Shown piece by piece: positions 43,302 through 54,514 of a DNA stretch of 64,000 nt. The translations under genes and the position numbers were made by a program. The notes under the pieces are model-generated. The model did no database searches, had not been told where the DNA came from, and saw only the letters and a program-made list of their open reading frames with translations. The stretch lies in the NCBI RefSeq assembly GCF_002443155.1, contig NZ_CP023667.1, positions 1,798,001 to 1,862,000 on the forward strand, in the 5' to 3' direction. Position 1 is the first letter of the stretch. Each line of letters starts with the position of its first letter. Source of the stretch: Alcaligenes faecalis (GTDB lineage: Bacteria; Pseudomonadota; Gammaproteobacteria; Burkholderiales; Burkholderiaceae_B).

Positions 43302-45644
43302 TCAGAAAGCGGTACCAATCTGGAACTGGAAGGCTTGTTTGTCGTCACCTTCCTTGGCGCGCAAGGCGCGACCGTAGGACAGCTGCAAAGGACCAAGTGG
43401 GGATTCCCACGACAAGCCCAGACCTGCAGCGTACTTCCAACCGCATGGATCTTCCGACAGACGGTCAGGACGACCCATTGGGCAACCACCGCTGGTGTTG
43501 TCCACTTTACCGGCATCGGCAAAGACGAACCAACGCAACGTACGGTCACGTGAGGCACCGGGGAATGGCAGGTACAGCTGGGCGTTGGCGATCATTCGAC
43601 GCGAACCACCCAGGTAGTCGCCCGTCAAGGTATCGCGACCACCCAAGGACGCCCCTTCGTAGCCACGTACCGAACCGATACCACCGGCATAGACGTTCTT
43701 GATAACCGGGAAGCTCTTGCCACCGATGCTGCGACCGTAGTCAATCGCCCCGTTCAGAGCCAGCGTATAGGCACGACCCAAAGGAATGTAGTGCTGGTGG
43801 CTGGCGCGCAGCATGTAGTAGCGCAGATCCATCGTACCCATATCAGCCGACAGACTGGTCAGGCTGCCCTTGTTCGGAGCAATCGCGCTGTCGCGGGTAT
43901 CTTTGGACCAACCCAGGTTGAAAATAAAGGTGTTGGTGCCTTCGCCATACTCGTTCACGTAGTCCTGGTAGGCACGTGGTGTGTACTGCGGGCTCAGGCG
44001 CGAGAGCTTGTTGTGCTCGAAGTTCACGCCCATGAACACACGGTCGTACTCGGAAATAGGCACACCGAAGTTCAGGCCAGCACCGATGGCGGTGTTCTGG
44101 TAATCACCCCAACCATCATTGGACTGGTAAGGCGTGGTACGACGGTAGTAAATCGAGGTGGTCTTGCTGATGCCGTCACCTGTCCAGAAAGGATTGGTGT
44201 GGCTGATCACCGCCGCACGGTTCACTTTACTGGTATTGACCTGCAAGGACAGGCTGTTGCCGCTACCGAAGATATTGTCCTGGCTGATACCAGCCGACAG
44301 CATCAGCTTGTCGGTGGAGCCGTAACCAATACCCAGGTTGACCAGGCCAGTCGGTTTCTCTTTCACTTCTACGTTCACGTCCACCTGGTCAGGCGAACCG
44401 GGAACGGGCTTGGTGTTCACGTCCACTTCGTTGAAGTAGCCCAGACGGTCCACACGGTCACGCGAGAACTTGATCGCGTCCGAGTCGTACCAGGCGGCTT
44501 CCTGCTGACGCATTTCACGACGCACCACTTCGTCACGGGTACGAACGTTGCCGCCAATTTCAATACGACGCACGTAGACACGACGACCGGGATCCACGTA
44601 GAAGGTCAGATCAGCCGTGTGATTTTCACGATCCAGCACAGGGTTGGGGTTGGCATTGGCAAATGCGTAACCCAGGCCGCCCAGGTATTCCGTAATTGCT
44701 TTTACGGTACCGCTGGTCTTGTCCGAGGAAAACACCTCACCTTCTTTCTGCTGGACCAAAGGCTGAATCTTGTCTTCCAGACCCAGCAGATCACCGGCCA
44801 ATTTCACACTGCTCAGCGTGTAGGGCTGGCCTTCGTGAATGGTCAGGGTAATGAAAATATCTTTACGGTCTGGCGAAATCGAGACCTGAGGCGCTTCGGC
44901 CGAGTACTCCAGGAAGCCACGGTTCAGGTAGTAGGAGCGGATACGCTCCATATCGCCTTCCAGTTTTTCGCGGGAGTATTTATCGGTGCCGGTGTACCAG
45001 GTCATCATGCCCGAGGTCGTCAGCTCCATCTGATCGAGCAAGTCGCCTTGCGAGACAGCTTCCGTACCAACGATGCGGATTTCCTTGATCTTGGCCAGAC
45101 CGCCTTCAAAGATGTCAAAGCTGACACCGACGCGGTTACGTGGCAAAGGCGTGATGATAGGCGTGATTTCCACACCGTACTTGCCCTTGGACAAGTACTG
45201 CTGTTTCAGCTCGAATTCCGCCCGTTCCAGCATGGAACGGTCAAAAACCCGGCCTTCTCCAAAGCCTACCTGGGCCAGGGAGTTGATAATATTCTTGGAG
45301 TCGAACTCGCGCATGCCATTAAAGGATACGGAGGCGATGGTCGGGCGCTCTTTGACATTGACGATCAGCACGTTGGTGCTGGTGTCAATTTGCACGTCGC
45401 TGAAAAAGCCGGTGGCGTACAGGCGCTGAATCGCATCTGCAGCCTGCTCTTCCGAGAAGGACTCACCGACCTTGACAGGCAAAGACGAGAACACGGCGCC
45501 GGGATCGACCCGCTGGATGCCGTTGACTTGAATATCGCGCACGACAAACGGTGCAAATGCATTCGCCAGGGCGGGAGCAAGCAGACTTGCCACCAATACG
45601 GGCAGAACACGCAACGCAAAAGTAGGTTTCCGGCTAAACGACAT
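43302..45644 (-). CDS. bamA: Outer membrane protein assembly factor BamA
   Basis: A 780-aa Omp85 protein that inserts beta-barrel proteins into the outer membrane. A signal peptide (MSFSRKPTFALRVLPVLVASLLAPALANA) is followed by five POTRA domains (about 30-425; for example FVVRDIQVNGIQRVDPGAVF and TADLTFYVDPGRRVYVRRIEIGGNVRTRDEVV) and a 16-stranded barrel. The VRGYEGASLGGRD segment holds the VRGF/Y-type lid motif, and the protein ends in a C-terminal Phe (FQIGTAF). ATG 45644 is chosen because the signal peptide starts there. Confidence 0.97.
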   Translation of the reverse strand: MSFSRKPTFALRVLPVLVASLLAPALANAFAPFVVRDIQVNGIQRVDPGAVFSSLPVKVGESFSEEQAADAIQRLYATGFFSDVQIDTSTNVLIVNVKERPTIASVSFNGMREFDSKNIINSLAQVGFGEGRVFDRSMLERAEFELKQQYLSKGKYGVEITPIITPLPRNRVGVSFDIFEGGLAKIKEIRIVGTEAVSQGDLLDQMELTTSGMMTWYTGTDKYSREKLEGDMERIRSYYLNRGFLEYSAEAPQVSISPDRKDIFITLTIHEGQPYTLSSVKLAGDLLGLEDKIQPLVQQKEGEVFSSDKTSGTVKAITEYLGGLGYAFANANPNPVLDRENHTADLTFYVDPGRRVYVRRIEIGGNVRTRDEVVRREMRQQEAAWYDSDAIKFSRDRVDRLGYFNEVDVNTKPVPGSPDQVDVNVEVKEKPTGLVNLGIGYGSTDKLMLSAGISQDNIFGSGNSLSLQVNTSKVNRAAVISHTNPFWTGDGISKTTSIYYRRTTPYQSNDGWGDYQNTAIGAGLNFGVPISEYDRVFMGVNFEHNKLSRLSPQYTPRAYQDYVNEYGEGTNTFIFNLGWSKDTRDSAIAPNKGSLTSLSADMGTMDLRYYMLRASHQHYIPLGRAYTLALNGAIDYGRSIGGKSFPVIKNVYAGGIGSVRGYEGASLGGRDTLTGDYLGGSRRMIANAQLYLPFPGASRDRTLRWFVFADAGKVDNTSGGCPMGRPDRLSEDPCGWKYAAGLGLSWESPLGPLQLSYGRALRAKEGDDKQAFQFQIGTAF

Positions 45645-45696
45645 CCTGGACAATCCTTGGTCGGTCAAATGGTTGGAAATTGTATGCCACCCGCTC

Positions 45697-47019
45697 TCAA
45701 CTGAAAAGGCGGGTGATGTCATTAAAAAAAGCAATACTCATCAGCACGGCCAACAACGCCAGGCCCAGGCGCTGGCCGACAAGCATCATGCGCTCCGAAG
45801 CGGGCTTGCCGCGCACAGCTTCGATGGCATAGTACAGTAGATGCCCCCCGTCCAGCATAGGTACGGGTAATAAATTCAGTAAACCAATGCTAATACTGAT
45901 CAAGGCCAGGAAATTCAGGTAGGCGATAAAGCCGATACGTGCTGTCTGGCCCGCATAATCCGCAATAGTAACCGGCCCGCTGACATTACGTACAGAGACT
46001 TCCCCCGTAATCATGCGCCCGATCATCTTCAAAGAGAACCAGAAGGTCTCCCCGGTACGGGTAAATCCGCGTTCCACGCTCTCGATCGGCCCATAACGCA
46101 CCAGCGTCATGGGCATATCCATGGCCACTTTTGCGCCAATCCGCCCTTGTGTATTGGCATCGCCTTCGGGAGTGAGCAGCAGGCGTTGAATTTCGCCTTC
46201 TCGCAGCACCTCCAGGTCCAGTGTCTTGCCCGCAGATTGTTGCACCTTTTGAACGAAGGCCGTGATTCCAGGCTCGACCAAATCATCCAGCCGGATAATC
46301 AGGTCATTCTCTTGCAGACCTGCTTGTTCCGCTGCGCTATCCTTGAACACTTCCTGGACGATGGACCGCGCCGGACGCAGTACCAGTCCAGCCTTGGCCA
46401 TCAAGTCCTGTCCGTCCGGCAAAATCTCGCCCGCCGGTAATGTCAGGTAACGATTTTGTTCCTGTCCCAGCTGGTTCTTGACCCCCACTTCCAGCTCACC
46501 GCCCGACGACAAGGCATCCATAAAGGCCCAGCGCGCCTGCAACCAGGAGTCAACCGGCTTGCCATCCACAGAAAGCAGACGGTCTCCGGCCTGGAAGCCA
46601 GCCTGAGCGGCTGGCGTGCCTTCCGGCACGGGGCCGATTTGCGCTACGGGCTCTTGAGTCCCCAGCAAGCCCACAAAGGCATAGATCACCACGGCCAGAA
46701 TCAGGTTGGCCATGGGGCCAGCCAGCACGATCGCGGCACGCTGTCGCAGGGGTTTGTGATTGAAGGATTCGTCGATCTGCGCCTGCGTGGCATGAGCAGG
46801 CGGATCATTTTGCATGGCGACGTAGCCGCCCAGGGGCAAGGCCGAGACAGCCCATTCAGTGCCGTTCTTGTCAAAACGACGGTACAGCACCTTGCCAAAA
46901 CCGATGGAAAAACGCTCTACACGCACCCCGCAACGACGAGCCACCCAGTAGTGGCCCAGCTCGTGGAAGGTCACCAGCACGCCCAAGGCTACCAAGAAAG
47001 CCAGAACGGTGAAGAGCAT
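45697..47019 (-). CDS. rseP: Site-2 metalloprotease RseP (regulator of sigma-E)
   Basis: A 440-aa inner membrane protease. It has the zinc motif HELGH at 19-23 in the first transmembrane helix, two PDZ domains (about 105-300; GFQAGDRLLSVDGKPV and GLQENDLIIRLDD), and the C-terminal membrane motif NLLPVPMLDGGHLLYYAIEAVRG with the third zinc ligand Asp. It cleaves anti-sigma factor RseA after DegS in envelope stress. It lies directly upstream of bamA, as in many Proteobacteria. Confidence 0.96.
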   Translation of the reverse strand: MLFTVLAFLVALGVLVTFHELGHYWVARRCGVRVERFSIGFGKVLYRRFDKNGTEWAVSALPLGGYVAMQNDPPAHATQAQIDESFNHKPLRQRAAIVLAGPMANLILAVVIYAFVGLLGTQEPVAQIGPVPEGTPAAQAGFQAGDRLLSVDGKPVDSWLQARWAFMDALSSGGELEVGVKNQLGQEQNRYLTLPAGEILPDGQDLMAKAGLVLRPARSIVQEVFKDSAAEQAGLQENDLIIRLDDLVEPGITAFVQKVQQSAGKTLDLEVLREGEIQRLLLTPEGDANTQGRIGAKVAMDMPMTLVRYGPIESVERGFTRTGETFWFSLKMIGRMITGEVSVRNVSGPVTIADYAGQTARIGFIAYLNFLALISISIGLLNLLPVPMLDGGHLLYYAIEAVRGKPASERMMLVGQRLGLALLAVLMSIAFFNDITRLFS

Positions 47020-47030
47020 GTTAATTCCTG

Positions 47031-48233
47031 TTAAATGCGTGCGGAAACGCGGCAGTAGTCCAGCGCCAGCGAACGGGTTTCGCTATCCAGCTCCAGAACC
47101 CCGTCCAGGGCCTCCAAAGCCTGGCTGGCACGGCCATTGAGCTTGTCCAGACAATGCTCAATCACCGCCGGGATCTGAGTATAGCCAATCTGCCGTTCCA
47201 GGAAGCGGTCCACGGCGATTTCATTGGCCGCATTCAAGGTCACGCAAGCGGCCTGACTGCTGCGCAAGGCATCGTAGGCCAGTCGCAGACAGGGGAAACG
47301 CAGAAAATCGGGCTGCTCAAAATCCAGGCGCCCCATGGTGGCCAGATCCAGCAAGCCCACGCCGCTATACAGACGCTCCGGAAAGCCCAGACCGTAGGCA
47401 ATCGCCGTACGCATGTCGGGCTGCCCCAATTGAGCCATGACCGAACCGTCTATGTACTCGACCATGGAGTGAATCACGCTTTGCGGATGCACTACCACAT
47501 CAATCTGATCAACCGGCACAGAGAACAACCAGTGTGCCTCAATGACTTCCAAGCCTTTATTCAGCATGGTGGCCGAGTCCACCGAAATCTTGCGGCCCAT
47601 GCTCCAGTTAGGATGTGCGCAGGCTTGCTCGGGCGTCACGCCTTCCAGTTCGGACAAGCTGCGCGAGCGGAAAGGTCCACCGGAAGCCGTTACCAAAAGA
47701 CGGCGCAGAGCAGCCACAGGCTGACCGGGCTCCGCAGGCAGTTCACCGGCCAGGCACTGGTAGATGGCGCTGTGTTCGGAGTCGATAGGCATCAATTGCG
47801 CCCCGCCCTCTTGAACGGCCTGCATGAAGATACGGCCCGCGGCGACCAGCGCTTCTTTATTGGCCAGCAATACACGCTTGCCCGCACGAGCGGCGGCCAA
47901 AGCCGAAGGCAAGCCTGCTGCACCAATAATCGCTGCCATGACAGTGGTAACGTGCGGATCCGCAGCCGTATCGGCCAGCGCCTGTGCGCCTACCCGAATC
48001 TCCGGCACTGTAGCGCCCTGCCACGCCGCCAGAAAACGGCTACGTGCAGCTTCATCCGGCACAAGAACAACGCGGGCTGCACTGTCACGAGCCTGCTCGG
48101 CCAGCAGCTCCATACGAGTGTGGCCGCTCACGGCATAAACCGCCATCCGATCGGGATGGCGAGCAATCACATCCAGTGTGCTGATACCAATAGAGCCAGT
48201 GGCTCCTAACACACATACATGCTGGAAACTCAT
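47031..48233 (-). CDS. dxr: 1-Deoxy-D-xylulose 5-phosphate reductoisomerase
   Basis: A 400-aa enzyme of the MEP isoprenoid pathway, normal length. The NADPH-binding [22 protein letters not shown] is followed by [14 protein letters not shown], the metal and substrate site [48 protein letters not shown] and [24 protein letters not shown] before ATG 48233 sets the start. It supplies isoprenoid precursors for the undecaprenyl phosphate route begun by uppS two genes upstream. Confidence 0.97.
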   Translation of the reverse strand: MSFQHVCVLGATGSIGISTLDVIARHPDRMAVYAVSGHTRMELLAEQARDSAARVVLVPDEAARSRFLAAWQGATVPEIRVGAQALADTAADPHVTTVMAAIIGAAGLPSALAAARAGKRVLLANKEALVAAGRIFMQAVQEGGAQLMPIDSEHSAIYQCLAGELPAEPGQPVAALRRLLVTASGGPFRSRSLSELEGVTPEQACAHPNWSMGRKISVDSATMLNKGLEVIEAHWLFSVPVDQIDVVVHPQSVIHSMVEYIDGSVMAQLGQPDMRTAIAYGLGFPERLYSGVGLLDLATMGRLDFEQPDFLRFPCLRLAYDALRSSQAACVTLNAANEIAVDRFLERQIGYTQIPAVIEHCLDKLNGRASQALEALDGVLELDSETRSLALDYCRVSARI

Positions 48234-48273
48234 GAGTTCTTCCTTGACGCAAACACTTTGAATCCACGCAGGA

Positions 48274-49128
48274 CTAAAAGAGCCACGCCCCACTTAGCAG
48301 CAAGGCCACGGGAGCAACCGGCAGCAAGGCGTCGATACGGTCGTACACCCCACCATGGCCGGGCAATAATTGACTGGAATCTTTAACAGCGGCACGGCGC
48401 TTGAGCAGGGACTCAAACAAATCACCCACGATAGAGAGGGCCGCCAGCGCAACACCCAAAGCAGCCGTGGCCACCCAGCCCCAGCGCTGCAGCACATCGG
48501 CGCCGAAACTGCCGGTCCAATTTGCGCTGATCAACATCCATGCAGCAGCGGCAACCATACCACCGACCGCTCCGGCCCAGGTCTTGCCCGGACTGACACG
48601 CGGGGCCAGTTTGGCTTTACCGAAGGCACGTCCAGCGAAGTAAGCAGCGATGTCCGCCACCCAGATCAGGACCAGCAAGGAGAGCACGTAAACAATGCCC
48701 TGTGTATGCAAGAACAGATACAGGCTGGCCCAGGCGACCAAAGGAGCGAGCACACCCATCACACTAAGCAAGACGCGTTGCGCACGCTGCGTGGCCTGAC
48801 CCTGCAGCACCAGTCCTGTCGCCCCAACAATCCACAAGGCCGCCATCAAGGGCACCAGACCGCGGTAAACCAGATCAGCAGCCTGCCCTTGCGGGCCCGT
48901 TTCATACCAGTACACACTTAGCCAAAGCATCAAGGCGCCATTGAGCAAGGCCAGCGGCCAGGCCCAACGCTGCTGCTCCTGGGACAGGCTCAGACGTTCC
49001 CATTCCCAGCAGGCCAGCGTACTCATCAGGACAAAAATAGCCAGCAAAGGCCAGCGCACGGGGGCGAGCATGGCCGCGCCCAGAATGACCAGCAAGATCA
49101 GGGCGGTGATGACACGTTGTTTCAACAT
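48274..49128 (-). CDS. cdsA: Phosphatidate cytidylyltransferase
   Basis: A 284-aa multi-spanning membrane enzyme that makes CDP-diacylglycerol from phosphatidate and CTP. The diagnostic signature is [39 protein letters not shown] near the C-terminus. About eight hydrophobic segments precede it, along with [34 protein letters not shown] 49128 ([10 protein letters not shown]) is chosen over an upstream in-frame ATG that would overlap uppS. Confidence 0.95.
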   Translation of the reverse strand: MLKQRVITALILLVILGAAMLAPVRWPLLAIFVLMSTLACWEWERLSLSQEQQRWAWPLALLNGALMLWLSVYWYETGPQGQAADLVYRGLVPLMAALWIVGATGLVLQGQATQRAQRVLLSVMGVLAPLVAWASLYLFLHTQGIVYVLSLLVLIWVADIAAYFAGRAFGKAKLAPRVSPGKTWAGAVGGMVAAAAWMLISANWTGSFGADVLQRWGWVATAALGVALAALSIVGDLFESLLKRRAAVKDSSQLLPGHGGVYDRIDALLPVAPVALLLSGAWLF

Positions 49129-49141
49129 AGATAAGGCTCCG

Positions 49142-49909
49142 TCAAGGCGCGGGGCTACCCTGCACCTGGGCACTGGTGCGCCCAAAGCGCCGCTCGCGCC
49201 CACGATACCACTCGAAGGCCTGTTCAAGCTGCGCCCGGTCAAAATCCGGCCAGTACGCGTCTGTAAAGTACAGCTCGGTATAGGCCATCTGCCAGATCAA
49301 GAAATTGGAAATGCGACGCTCTCCACCCGTGCGGATGAACAAATCCGGTTCGGGGGCGTAAGACATTGCCAAATAGGGACTGAACATGGCCTCATCCAGC
49401 TGCTCGGGATGATCGACCAAATGGGGATTGGCTGCCAGCGCCTTTTGGGTCGCTTGCAAAATATCCCAACGACCGCCGTAATTGGCGGCAATCGTCAAAT
49501 GCAAGGTGTCGTTATCGCGCGTTTGTTCTTCTGCCTGGGCAATCAAGCCACGCAGTTCTTCGCTAAATGCGGACAGCTCGCCAATAACATGGAGTCGGAC
49601 GCCGTTTTTTTTCAGTGTTGCCACTTCTTTTTGCAGCATCTTGACGAACAGCCCCATCAACAGGGAGACCTCTTCGGGAGGACGTCGCCAGTTCTCGGAG
49701 CTGAAAGCAAACAGGGTCAAATAACGCACGCCGAGTTCGCCACAGGCCTCGACAATGCGCCGGACGGTTTGCACACCCCGCAAGTGCCCTGCCGTGCGGG
49801 GCAACAGACGACGGGTCGCCCATCGTCCATTGCCGTCCATGACAATTGCCAGGTGGCCAGGAACCTGACCGTGTTCCGGAATAGTTTGGGTAGAACTGAA
49901 AGATATCAC
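49142..49909 (-). CDS. uppS: Undecaprenyl diphosphate synthase (isoprenyl transferase)
   Basis: A 255-aa cis-prenyltransferase making the C55 carrier for peptidoglycan and LPS. It has the catalytic [16 protein letters not shown], the [15 protein letters not shown] block, [13 protein letters not shown], and the C-terminal [30 protein letters not shown]. The start appears to be GTG 49909 with AGG upstream; about 18 residues precede the conserved core. It is followed 13 bp later by cdsA. Confidence 0.96.
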   Translation of the reverse strand: MISFSSTQTIPEHGQVPGHLAIVMDGNGRWATRRLLPRTAGHLRGVQTVRRIVEACGELGVRYLTLFAFSSENWRRPPEEVSLLMGLFVKMLQKEVATLKKNGVRLHVIGELSAFSEELRGLIAQAEEQTRDNDTLHLTIAANYGGRWDILQATQKALAANPHLVDHPEQLDEAMFSPYLAMSYAPEPDLFIRTGGERRISNFLIWQMAYTELYFTDAYWPDFDRAQLEQAFEWYRGRERRFGRTSAQVQGSPAP

Positions 49910-49931
49910 CTAGCCACCTGTGCAAAAGCCG

Positions 49932-50492
49932 TTAGACCGTCATGATCTCGGCTTCTTTCTGGGCGATCAGCTTGTCGACTTCGGCCACATACTTGTCGGT
50001 CAGCTTCTGGATTTCGTCCTGGGCGCGACGCTCGTCGTCCTCGGAGATTTCCTTGTCCTTGACCTGCTTTTTGAGCGTGTCATTGGCGTCACGACGCAAG
50101 TTGCGGATGGCAACCTTGGCATCTTCGCCTTCGCCACGCACCACTTTGGCCAGATCGCGACGGCGCTCTTCGGTCAGGGCGGGCATGGGCACACGAATGC
50201 TCTCGCCCATCGAGATGGGGTTCAGGCCCAGCTCGTTGTCGCGAATGGCTTTTTCAATCGGGCCAGCCATATGCTTTTCCCACACTTGCACGTTCAGCGT
50301 GCGAGCATCCACCACCGTGATGTTGCCCACCTGGCTGACAGGCACCATGGAGCCGTAGTACTCAACCTGAATGTGATCCAGCAAGCCCGCAGTAGCACGG
50401 CCAGTGCGAATTTTGGCCAGGCCTGTCTTGAGAGACTCGAGGGACTTACCCATCCGGCTGTCGGTCGATGCTTTAATCTCGGAAAGACTCAT
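49932..50492 (-). CDS. frr: Ribosome recycling factor
   Basis: A 186-aa protein of standard RRF length: [33 protein letters not shown], then [30 protein letters not shown] and [39 protein letters not shown]. With EF-G it splits post-termination ribosomes. It sits between pyrH and uppS in the conserved order. Confidence 0.97.
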   Translation of the reverse strand: MSLSEIKASTDSRMGKSLESLKTGLAKIRTGRATAGLLDHIQVEYYGSMVPVSQVGNITVVDARTLNVQVWEKHMAGPIEKAIRDNELGLNPISMGESIRVPMPALTEERRRDLAKVVRGEGEDAKVAIRNLRRDANDTLKKQVKDKEISEDDERRAQDEIQKLTDKYVAEVDKLIAQKEAEIMTV

Positions 50493-50511
50493 GGACTAAA
50501 TTCCTATAACT

Positions 50512-51321
<810 letters not shown>

Positions 51322-52200
51322 TTAGGCTTGGCCGGCAGCAGCAGCTACCTCAGCAGCGAAATCTTCAACACGCTTTTCAATGCCTTCACCCACAACGTAC
51401 AGGGTAAAGCCAGCGATCGATGCTTTTTTCTCGTCCAGCATTTGCTGCACGCTTTGCTTGTCGTTCTTGACGAAAGGCTGGCTCAGCAGAGTCACTTCTT
51501 TCAGGAACTTAGCAACAGCGCCGTCAACCATTTTGGTGACGATGTCAGCAGGCTTGCCGGATTCAGCGGCTTTCTGAGCAGCCACGGAGCGCTCGGCTTC
51601 GATTTCAGCTGCGTCAACACCCGAAGCGTCCATCGCCTTAGGACGAGTCGCAGCGATGTGCATGGCCAGATCCTTACCCACTTCCTCGTCGCCACCGGCG
51701 AAATCAACCAATACGCCGATCTTGCCGCCGTGAACGTAGCTGGCCAGTTGGCCGGCTGTTTCGTAGCGCTGGAAGCGACGGATCGAGATGTTTTCACCAA
51801 TCTTGCCAACCAGAGCTGCGCGCACGGTCTCGACATTGCTGTCGGCCAGTGGCAGTTCAGCCAGAGCGGCCAGATCGGCTGGGTTGTTTTTGGCGACCAG
51901 TTGAGCGACGTCGTTGATAAAGCCGATGAAGTCATCGTTCTTGGCAACAAAGTCGGTTTCGCAGTTAACTTCAACTACGGAGCCGGTCTTGGCATCGTCA
52001 GCGATGTAAACAGAAACCAGGCCTTCAGCGGTAACGCGGGTAGCTGCTTTGCTAGCCTTGCTGCCCAGCTTCACGCGCAAGATTTCTTCAGCACGTGCCA
52101 TATCGCCGTCGGCTTCGGTCAGTGCTTTTTTGCATTCCATCATGGGCGCGTCGGTTTTCTCGCGCAATTCTTTAACCATCGATGCGGTGATTTGAGCCAC
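51322..52200 (-). CDS. tsf: Elongation factor Ts
   Basis: A 292-aa EF-Ts, the exchange factor that reloads EF-Tu with GTP. It begins [33 protein letters not shown], followed by [13 protein letters not shown] and the C-terminal [13 protein letters not shown]. The start is taken as GTG 52200, because GGAG lies 7 bases upstream and the residues align with the usual [14 protein letters not shown] beginning. It is in the rpsB operon with a 111-bp hairpin-rich spacer. Confidence 0.97.
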   Translation of the reverse strand: MAQITASMVKELREKTDAPMMECKKALTEADGDMARAEEILRVKLGSKASKAATRVTAEGLVSVYIADDAKTGSVVEVNCETDFVAKNDDFIGFINDVAQLVAKNNPADLAALAELPLADSNVETVRAALVGKIGENISIRRFQRYETAGQLASYVHGGKIGVLVDFAGGDEEVGKDLAMHIAATRPKAMDASGVDAAEIEAERSVAAQKAAESGKPADIVTKMVDGAVAKFLKEVTLLSQPFVKNDKQSVQQMLDEKKASIAGFTLYVVGEGIEKRVEDFAAEVAAAAGQA

Positions 52201-52225
52201 GGTTTTCTCCAATTCTGTAGAACAT

Positions 52226-52301
52226 GCCCCGGCAAGCCGGGGCGATACGAAAGGTCACTGTAGCTGTCTGCCATGACAACTGATGGTGTCTGGCAGACAG
52301 C
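52226..52301 (-). promoter_or_regulatory. Two hairpins in the rpsB-tsf spacer
   Basis: Right after the rpsB stop an 11-bp arm pair (52263-52273 with 52291-52301) extends inward with GACA/TGTC to form a long stem. A second hairpin pairs GCCCCGGC (52226-52233) with GCCGGGGC (52236-52243). Neither has a U-tract. They may reduce readthrough or protect the rpsB mRNA, setting the S2:EF-Ts ratio. Confidence 0.6.
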
Positions 52302-52311
52302 GGTGAGCCTG

Positions 52312-53061
52312 TTACTCCTGGGCGTCAGCCTGAACTTCGACGAATTCTTCGTCAGCGGCGATTTCTTCAACCAGACCGTTCAGGTTCTGTTCGCGGCCAG
52401 CCAGCACGGCGTCAGCCATGCCACGGGCGTACAGAGCGATAGCCTTGGCCGAGTCATCGTTACCAGGAATCACGTAATCCAGACCTTCTGGCGAGTGGTT
52501 GGTATCAACCACGGCCACAACGGGGATACCCAGAGTGCGGGCTTCGGCCACAGCAATCTTGTGGTAGCCGACGTCGATCACGAACAGGGCGTCAGGCAGG
52601 TTGTTCATGTCCTTGATACCGCCGATGGCCTTGTTCAGCTTTTCCAGTTCGCGTTCGAACATCAAGGCTTCTTTCTTGCTCATGGTTTCCAGACGGCCTT
52701 CAGCCATCTGACCTTCCATTTCTTTCAGACGCTTGATGGAAGTCTTGACCGTTTTGAAGTTGGTCATCATGCCACCCAGCCAGCGGCTGTCAACGTAAGG
52801 CATACCGCAACGCTCGGCCTCAGCAGCCACCAGTTCGCGAGCAGCACGCTTGGTGCCTACGAACAGCACGTTGCCGCCACGAGCAGCCAGTTGACGCACG
52901 AATTTGGTTGCTTCTTCGTACTGAACAACCGTTTTTTCCAGGTTGATGATGTGGATGTTGTTACGCTGACCGAAGATGAACGGAGCCATCTTGGGGTTCC
53001 AGTAACGGGTTTGGTGGCCAAAGTGCACACCAGCTTCCAGCATTTCACGCATTAAAGACAT
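52312..53061 (-). CDS. rpsB: 30S ribosomal protein S2
   Basis: A 249-aa S2 protein: [81 protein letters not shown], and [32 protein letters not shown] 9 bases before ATG 53061 sets the start. First gene of the long minus-strand block, with map divergent upstream. Confidence 0.98.
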   Translation of the reverse strand: MSLMREMLEAGVHFGHQTRYWNPKMAPFIFGQRNNIHIINLEKTVVQYEEATKFVRQLAARGGNVLFVGTKRAARELVAAEAERCGMPYVDSRWLGGMMTNFKTVKTSIKRLKEMEGQMAEGRLETMSKKEALMFERELEKLNKAIGGIKDMNNLPDALFVIDVGYHKIAVAEARTLGIPVVAVVDTNHSPEGLDYVIPGNDDSAKAIALYARGMADAVLAGREQNLNGLVEEIAADEEFVEVQADAQE

Positions 53062-53445
53062 AAAGTTCTCCAAGGGTTTGGTCTTGTAACTGCCCGGTAT
53101 CCGGTAAGGGCCGCAGCCTGTGCTGCATTCCAGACACCCCGAGACGGACAGTCACGCGATTTACAACTAAAAACATAAAAACGTTGCCCAACATGAGCGA
53201 ACGCCTGCACTGCAACGGACTCGTGCCTGTGGGCAGACTGGATATCTGCCGTCCGGGCCCGGGCCTGAAACTTTTCTGTCTACCGCCTGCATACAGCGCA
53301 CTGTTCGCAGGTGTATCCTAGAGGATTGCCTGGTCAGCCTCTGTCGAACAAGAACCGGGCTGTTGCCCATGTTGCTTTTGCAACGCTTGTGATCGTGCTG
53401 ACCCTGTATTCGTTGTGAATTTTGCGTGTTTTTGCTGGCTCGCAG

Positions 53446-53464
53446 CGCCTTGAGGCGTTTTTTT
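53446..53464 (+). terminator. Orphan Rho-independent terminator-like hairpin
   Basis: CGCC(T) (53446-53450) pairs with (A)GGCG (53453-53457) in a short tight stem followed by seven T residues (53458-53464). No protein-coding gene on the plus strand ends before it. Confidence 0.55.
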
Positions 53465-53667
53465 CAATCTTGGAGCAGACTGTCCTGACCCCTTGCTTGA
53501 CTCATCCGTTCTGAAGATTCAGAAAGCCTGAGAAAAGCCGGTCAAACCAGGAGAACCTAGATTTAATGCGGTAAACAGCGTCTTGCGCTGCCTGACACCG
53601 CCTTGCTGGGACAGCCGCCAGATCGCCCCAAACGGGACTGTGCGTAACTGCAAAATTCACAAAAGCC

Positions 53668-53673
53668 TATAAT
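53668..53673 (+). promoter_or_regulatory. Consensus -10 element of map
   Basis: A perfect TATAAT lies 34 bases before the map start codon. The -35 region at standard spacing is a poor match to TTGACA. Confidence 0.5.
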
Positions 53674-53707
53674 TCTACTATTTTTCAATAGACCTGTTCA
53701 AGTTGCT

Positions 53708-54511
53708 ATGAGTATTCTCGTCACAGACCCCACTGATCTCGAAAAAATGCGTGCTGCTTGCCAGACGGCGGCATCCATCCTTGATTACCTGACTCCCTTT
53801 GTCAAAGCAGGTGTCACAACCGGCGAACTGGATCGCCTGTGCATGGAGCGCATCAATGAGCTGGGGGTCAAATCCGCCACCGTGGGCTACGCGCCCCCTG
53901 GCTACCCACCCTTTCCAGGCTCCATTTGCACCTCCGTCAACCACGTTATCTGTCACGGCATTCCCGGCGATAAAGTGTTGAAAAATGGCGACATTCTGAA
54001 TATGGACGTCACCATTATTCAAGACGGCTGGTTTGGCGACACCAGCCGTATGTACTACGTGGGCGAGCCCAGCATCCTGGCCCGCCGCCTGACTGAAACC
54101 ACCTACGAATGCATGTGGTTGGGCATTGACCAAGTCAAACCCGGCGCCACCCTGGGTGATGTCGGCCACGCCATCCAGCAACACGCTGAAAAACAAGGTT
54201 TTTCCGTTGTGCGCGAATACTGCGGCCACGGTGTGGGCCAGAAATTTCACCAGGACCCGCAAGTGCTGCACTACGGCAAACCCGGCACCGGCGTAAAACT
54301 GGAACCCGGCATGATTTTCACCATCGAGCCCATGATCAACGCCGGTCGTCGCGAACTGCGCACCCTGGCAGACCAATGGACCGTGGTGACTCGCGACCAC
54401 AGCCTGTCGGCCCAGTGGGAGCATGCGGTACTGGTCACCGATACCGGCTATGAAGTGCTGACCGTCTCGCCCGGCATGCCAGCCCCTCCAGCCATTATCA
54501 ACAAGGGCTGA
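53708..54511 (+). CDS. map: Type I methionine aminopeptidase
   Basis: A 267-aa enzyme that removes N-terminal Met from new proteins. The metal ligands are visible: Asp in ILNMDVTII and DGWFGDTSRMYYVG, His in EYCGHGVGQKFHQDPQVLHYG, Glu in FTIEPMIN and in SAQWEHAVLVT. Length matches type I enzymes. Its divergent position opposite rpsB is conserved in Proteobacteria, and glnD follows 3 bp downstream. Confidence 0.97.
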   Translation: MSILVTDPTDLEKMRAACQTAASILDYLTPFVKAGVTTGELDRLCMERINELGVKSATVGYAPPGYPPFPGSICTSVNHVICHGIPGDKVLKNGDILNMDVTIIQDGWFGDTSRMYYVGEPSILARRLTETTYECMWLGIDQVKPGATLGDVGHAIQQHAEKQGFSVVREYCGHGVGQKFHQDPQVLHYGKPGTGVKLEPGMIFTIEPMINAGRRELRTLADQWTVVTRDHSLSAQWEHAVLVTDTGYEVLTVSPGMPAPPAIINKG

Positions 54512-54514
54512 ACC

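Larger units (their letters stand above)
53062..53707. other. Long non-coding region between rpsB and map
   Basis: This 646-bp stretch has no credible protein gene. On the minus strand it must hold the rpsB promoter and leader, which may carry S2 autoregulation. On the plus strand it contains an orphan terminator-like hairpin at 53446-53464 with no gene upstream, and the -10-like TATAAT of map at 53668-53673. A small RNA on the plus strand ending at about 53464 is possible. No tRNA was recognised. Confidence 0.6.

Noticed and set aside
43791..45704. Long open frame (637 codons) on the plus strand opposite bamA
   Set aside because: It is an antisense shadow of bamA; no family features and no ribosome-binding site.
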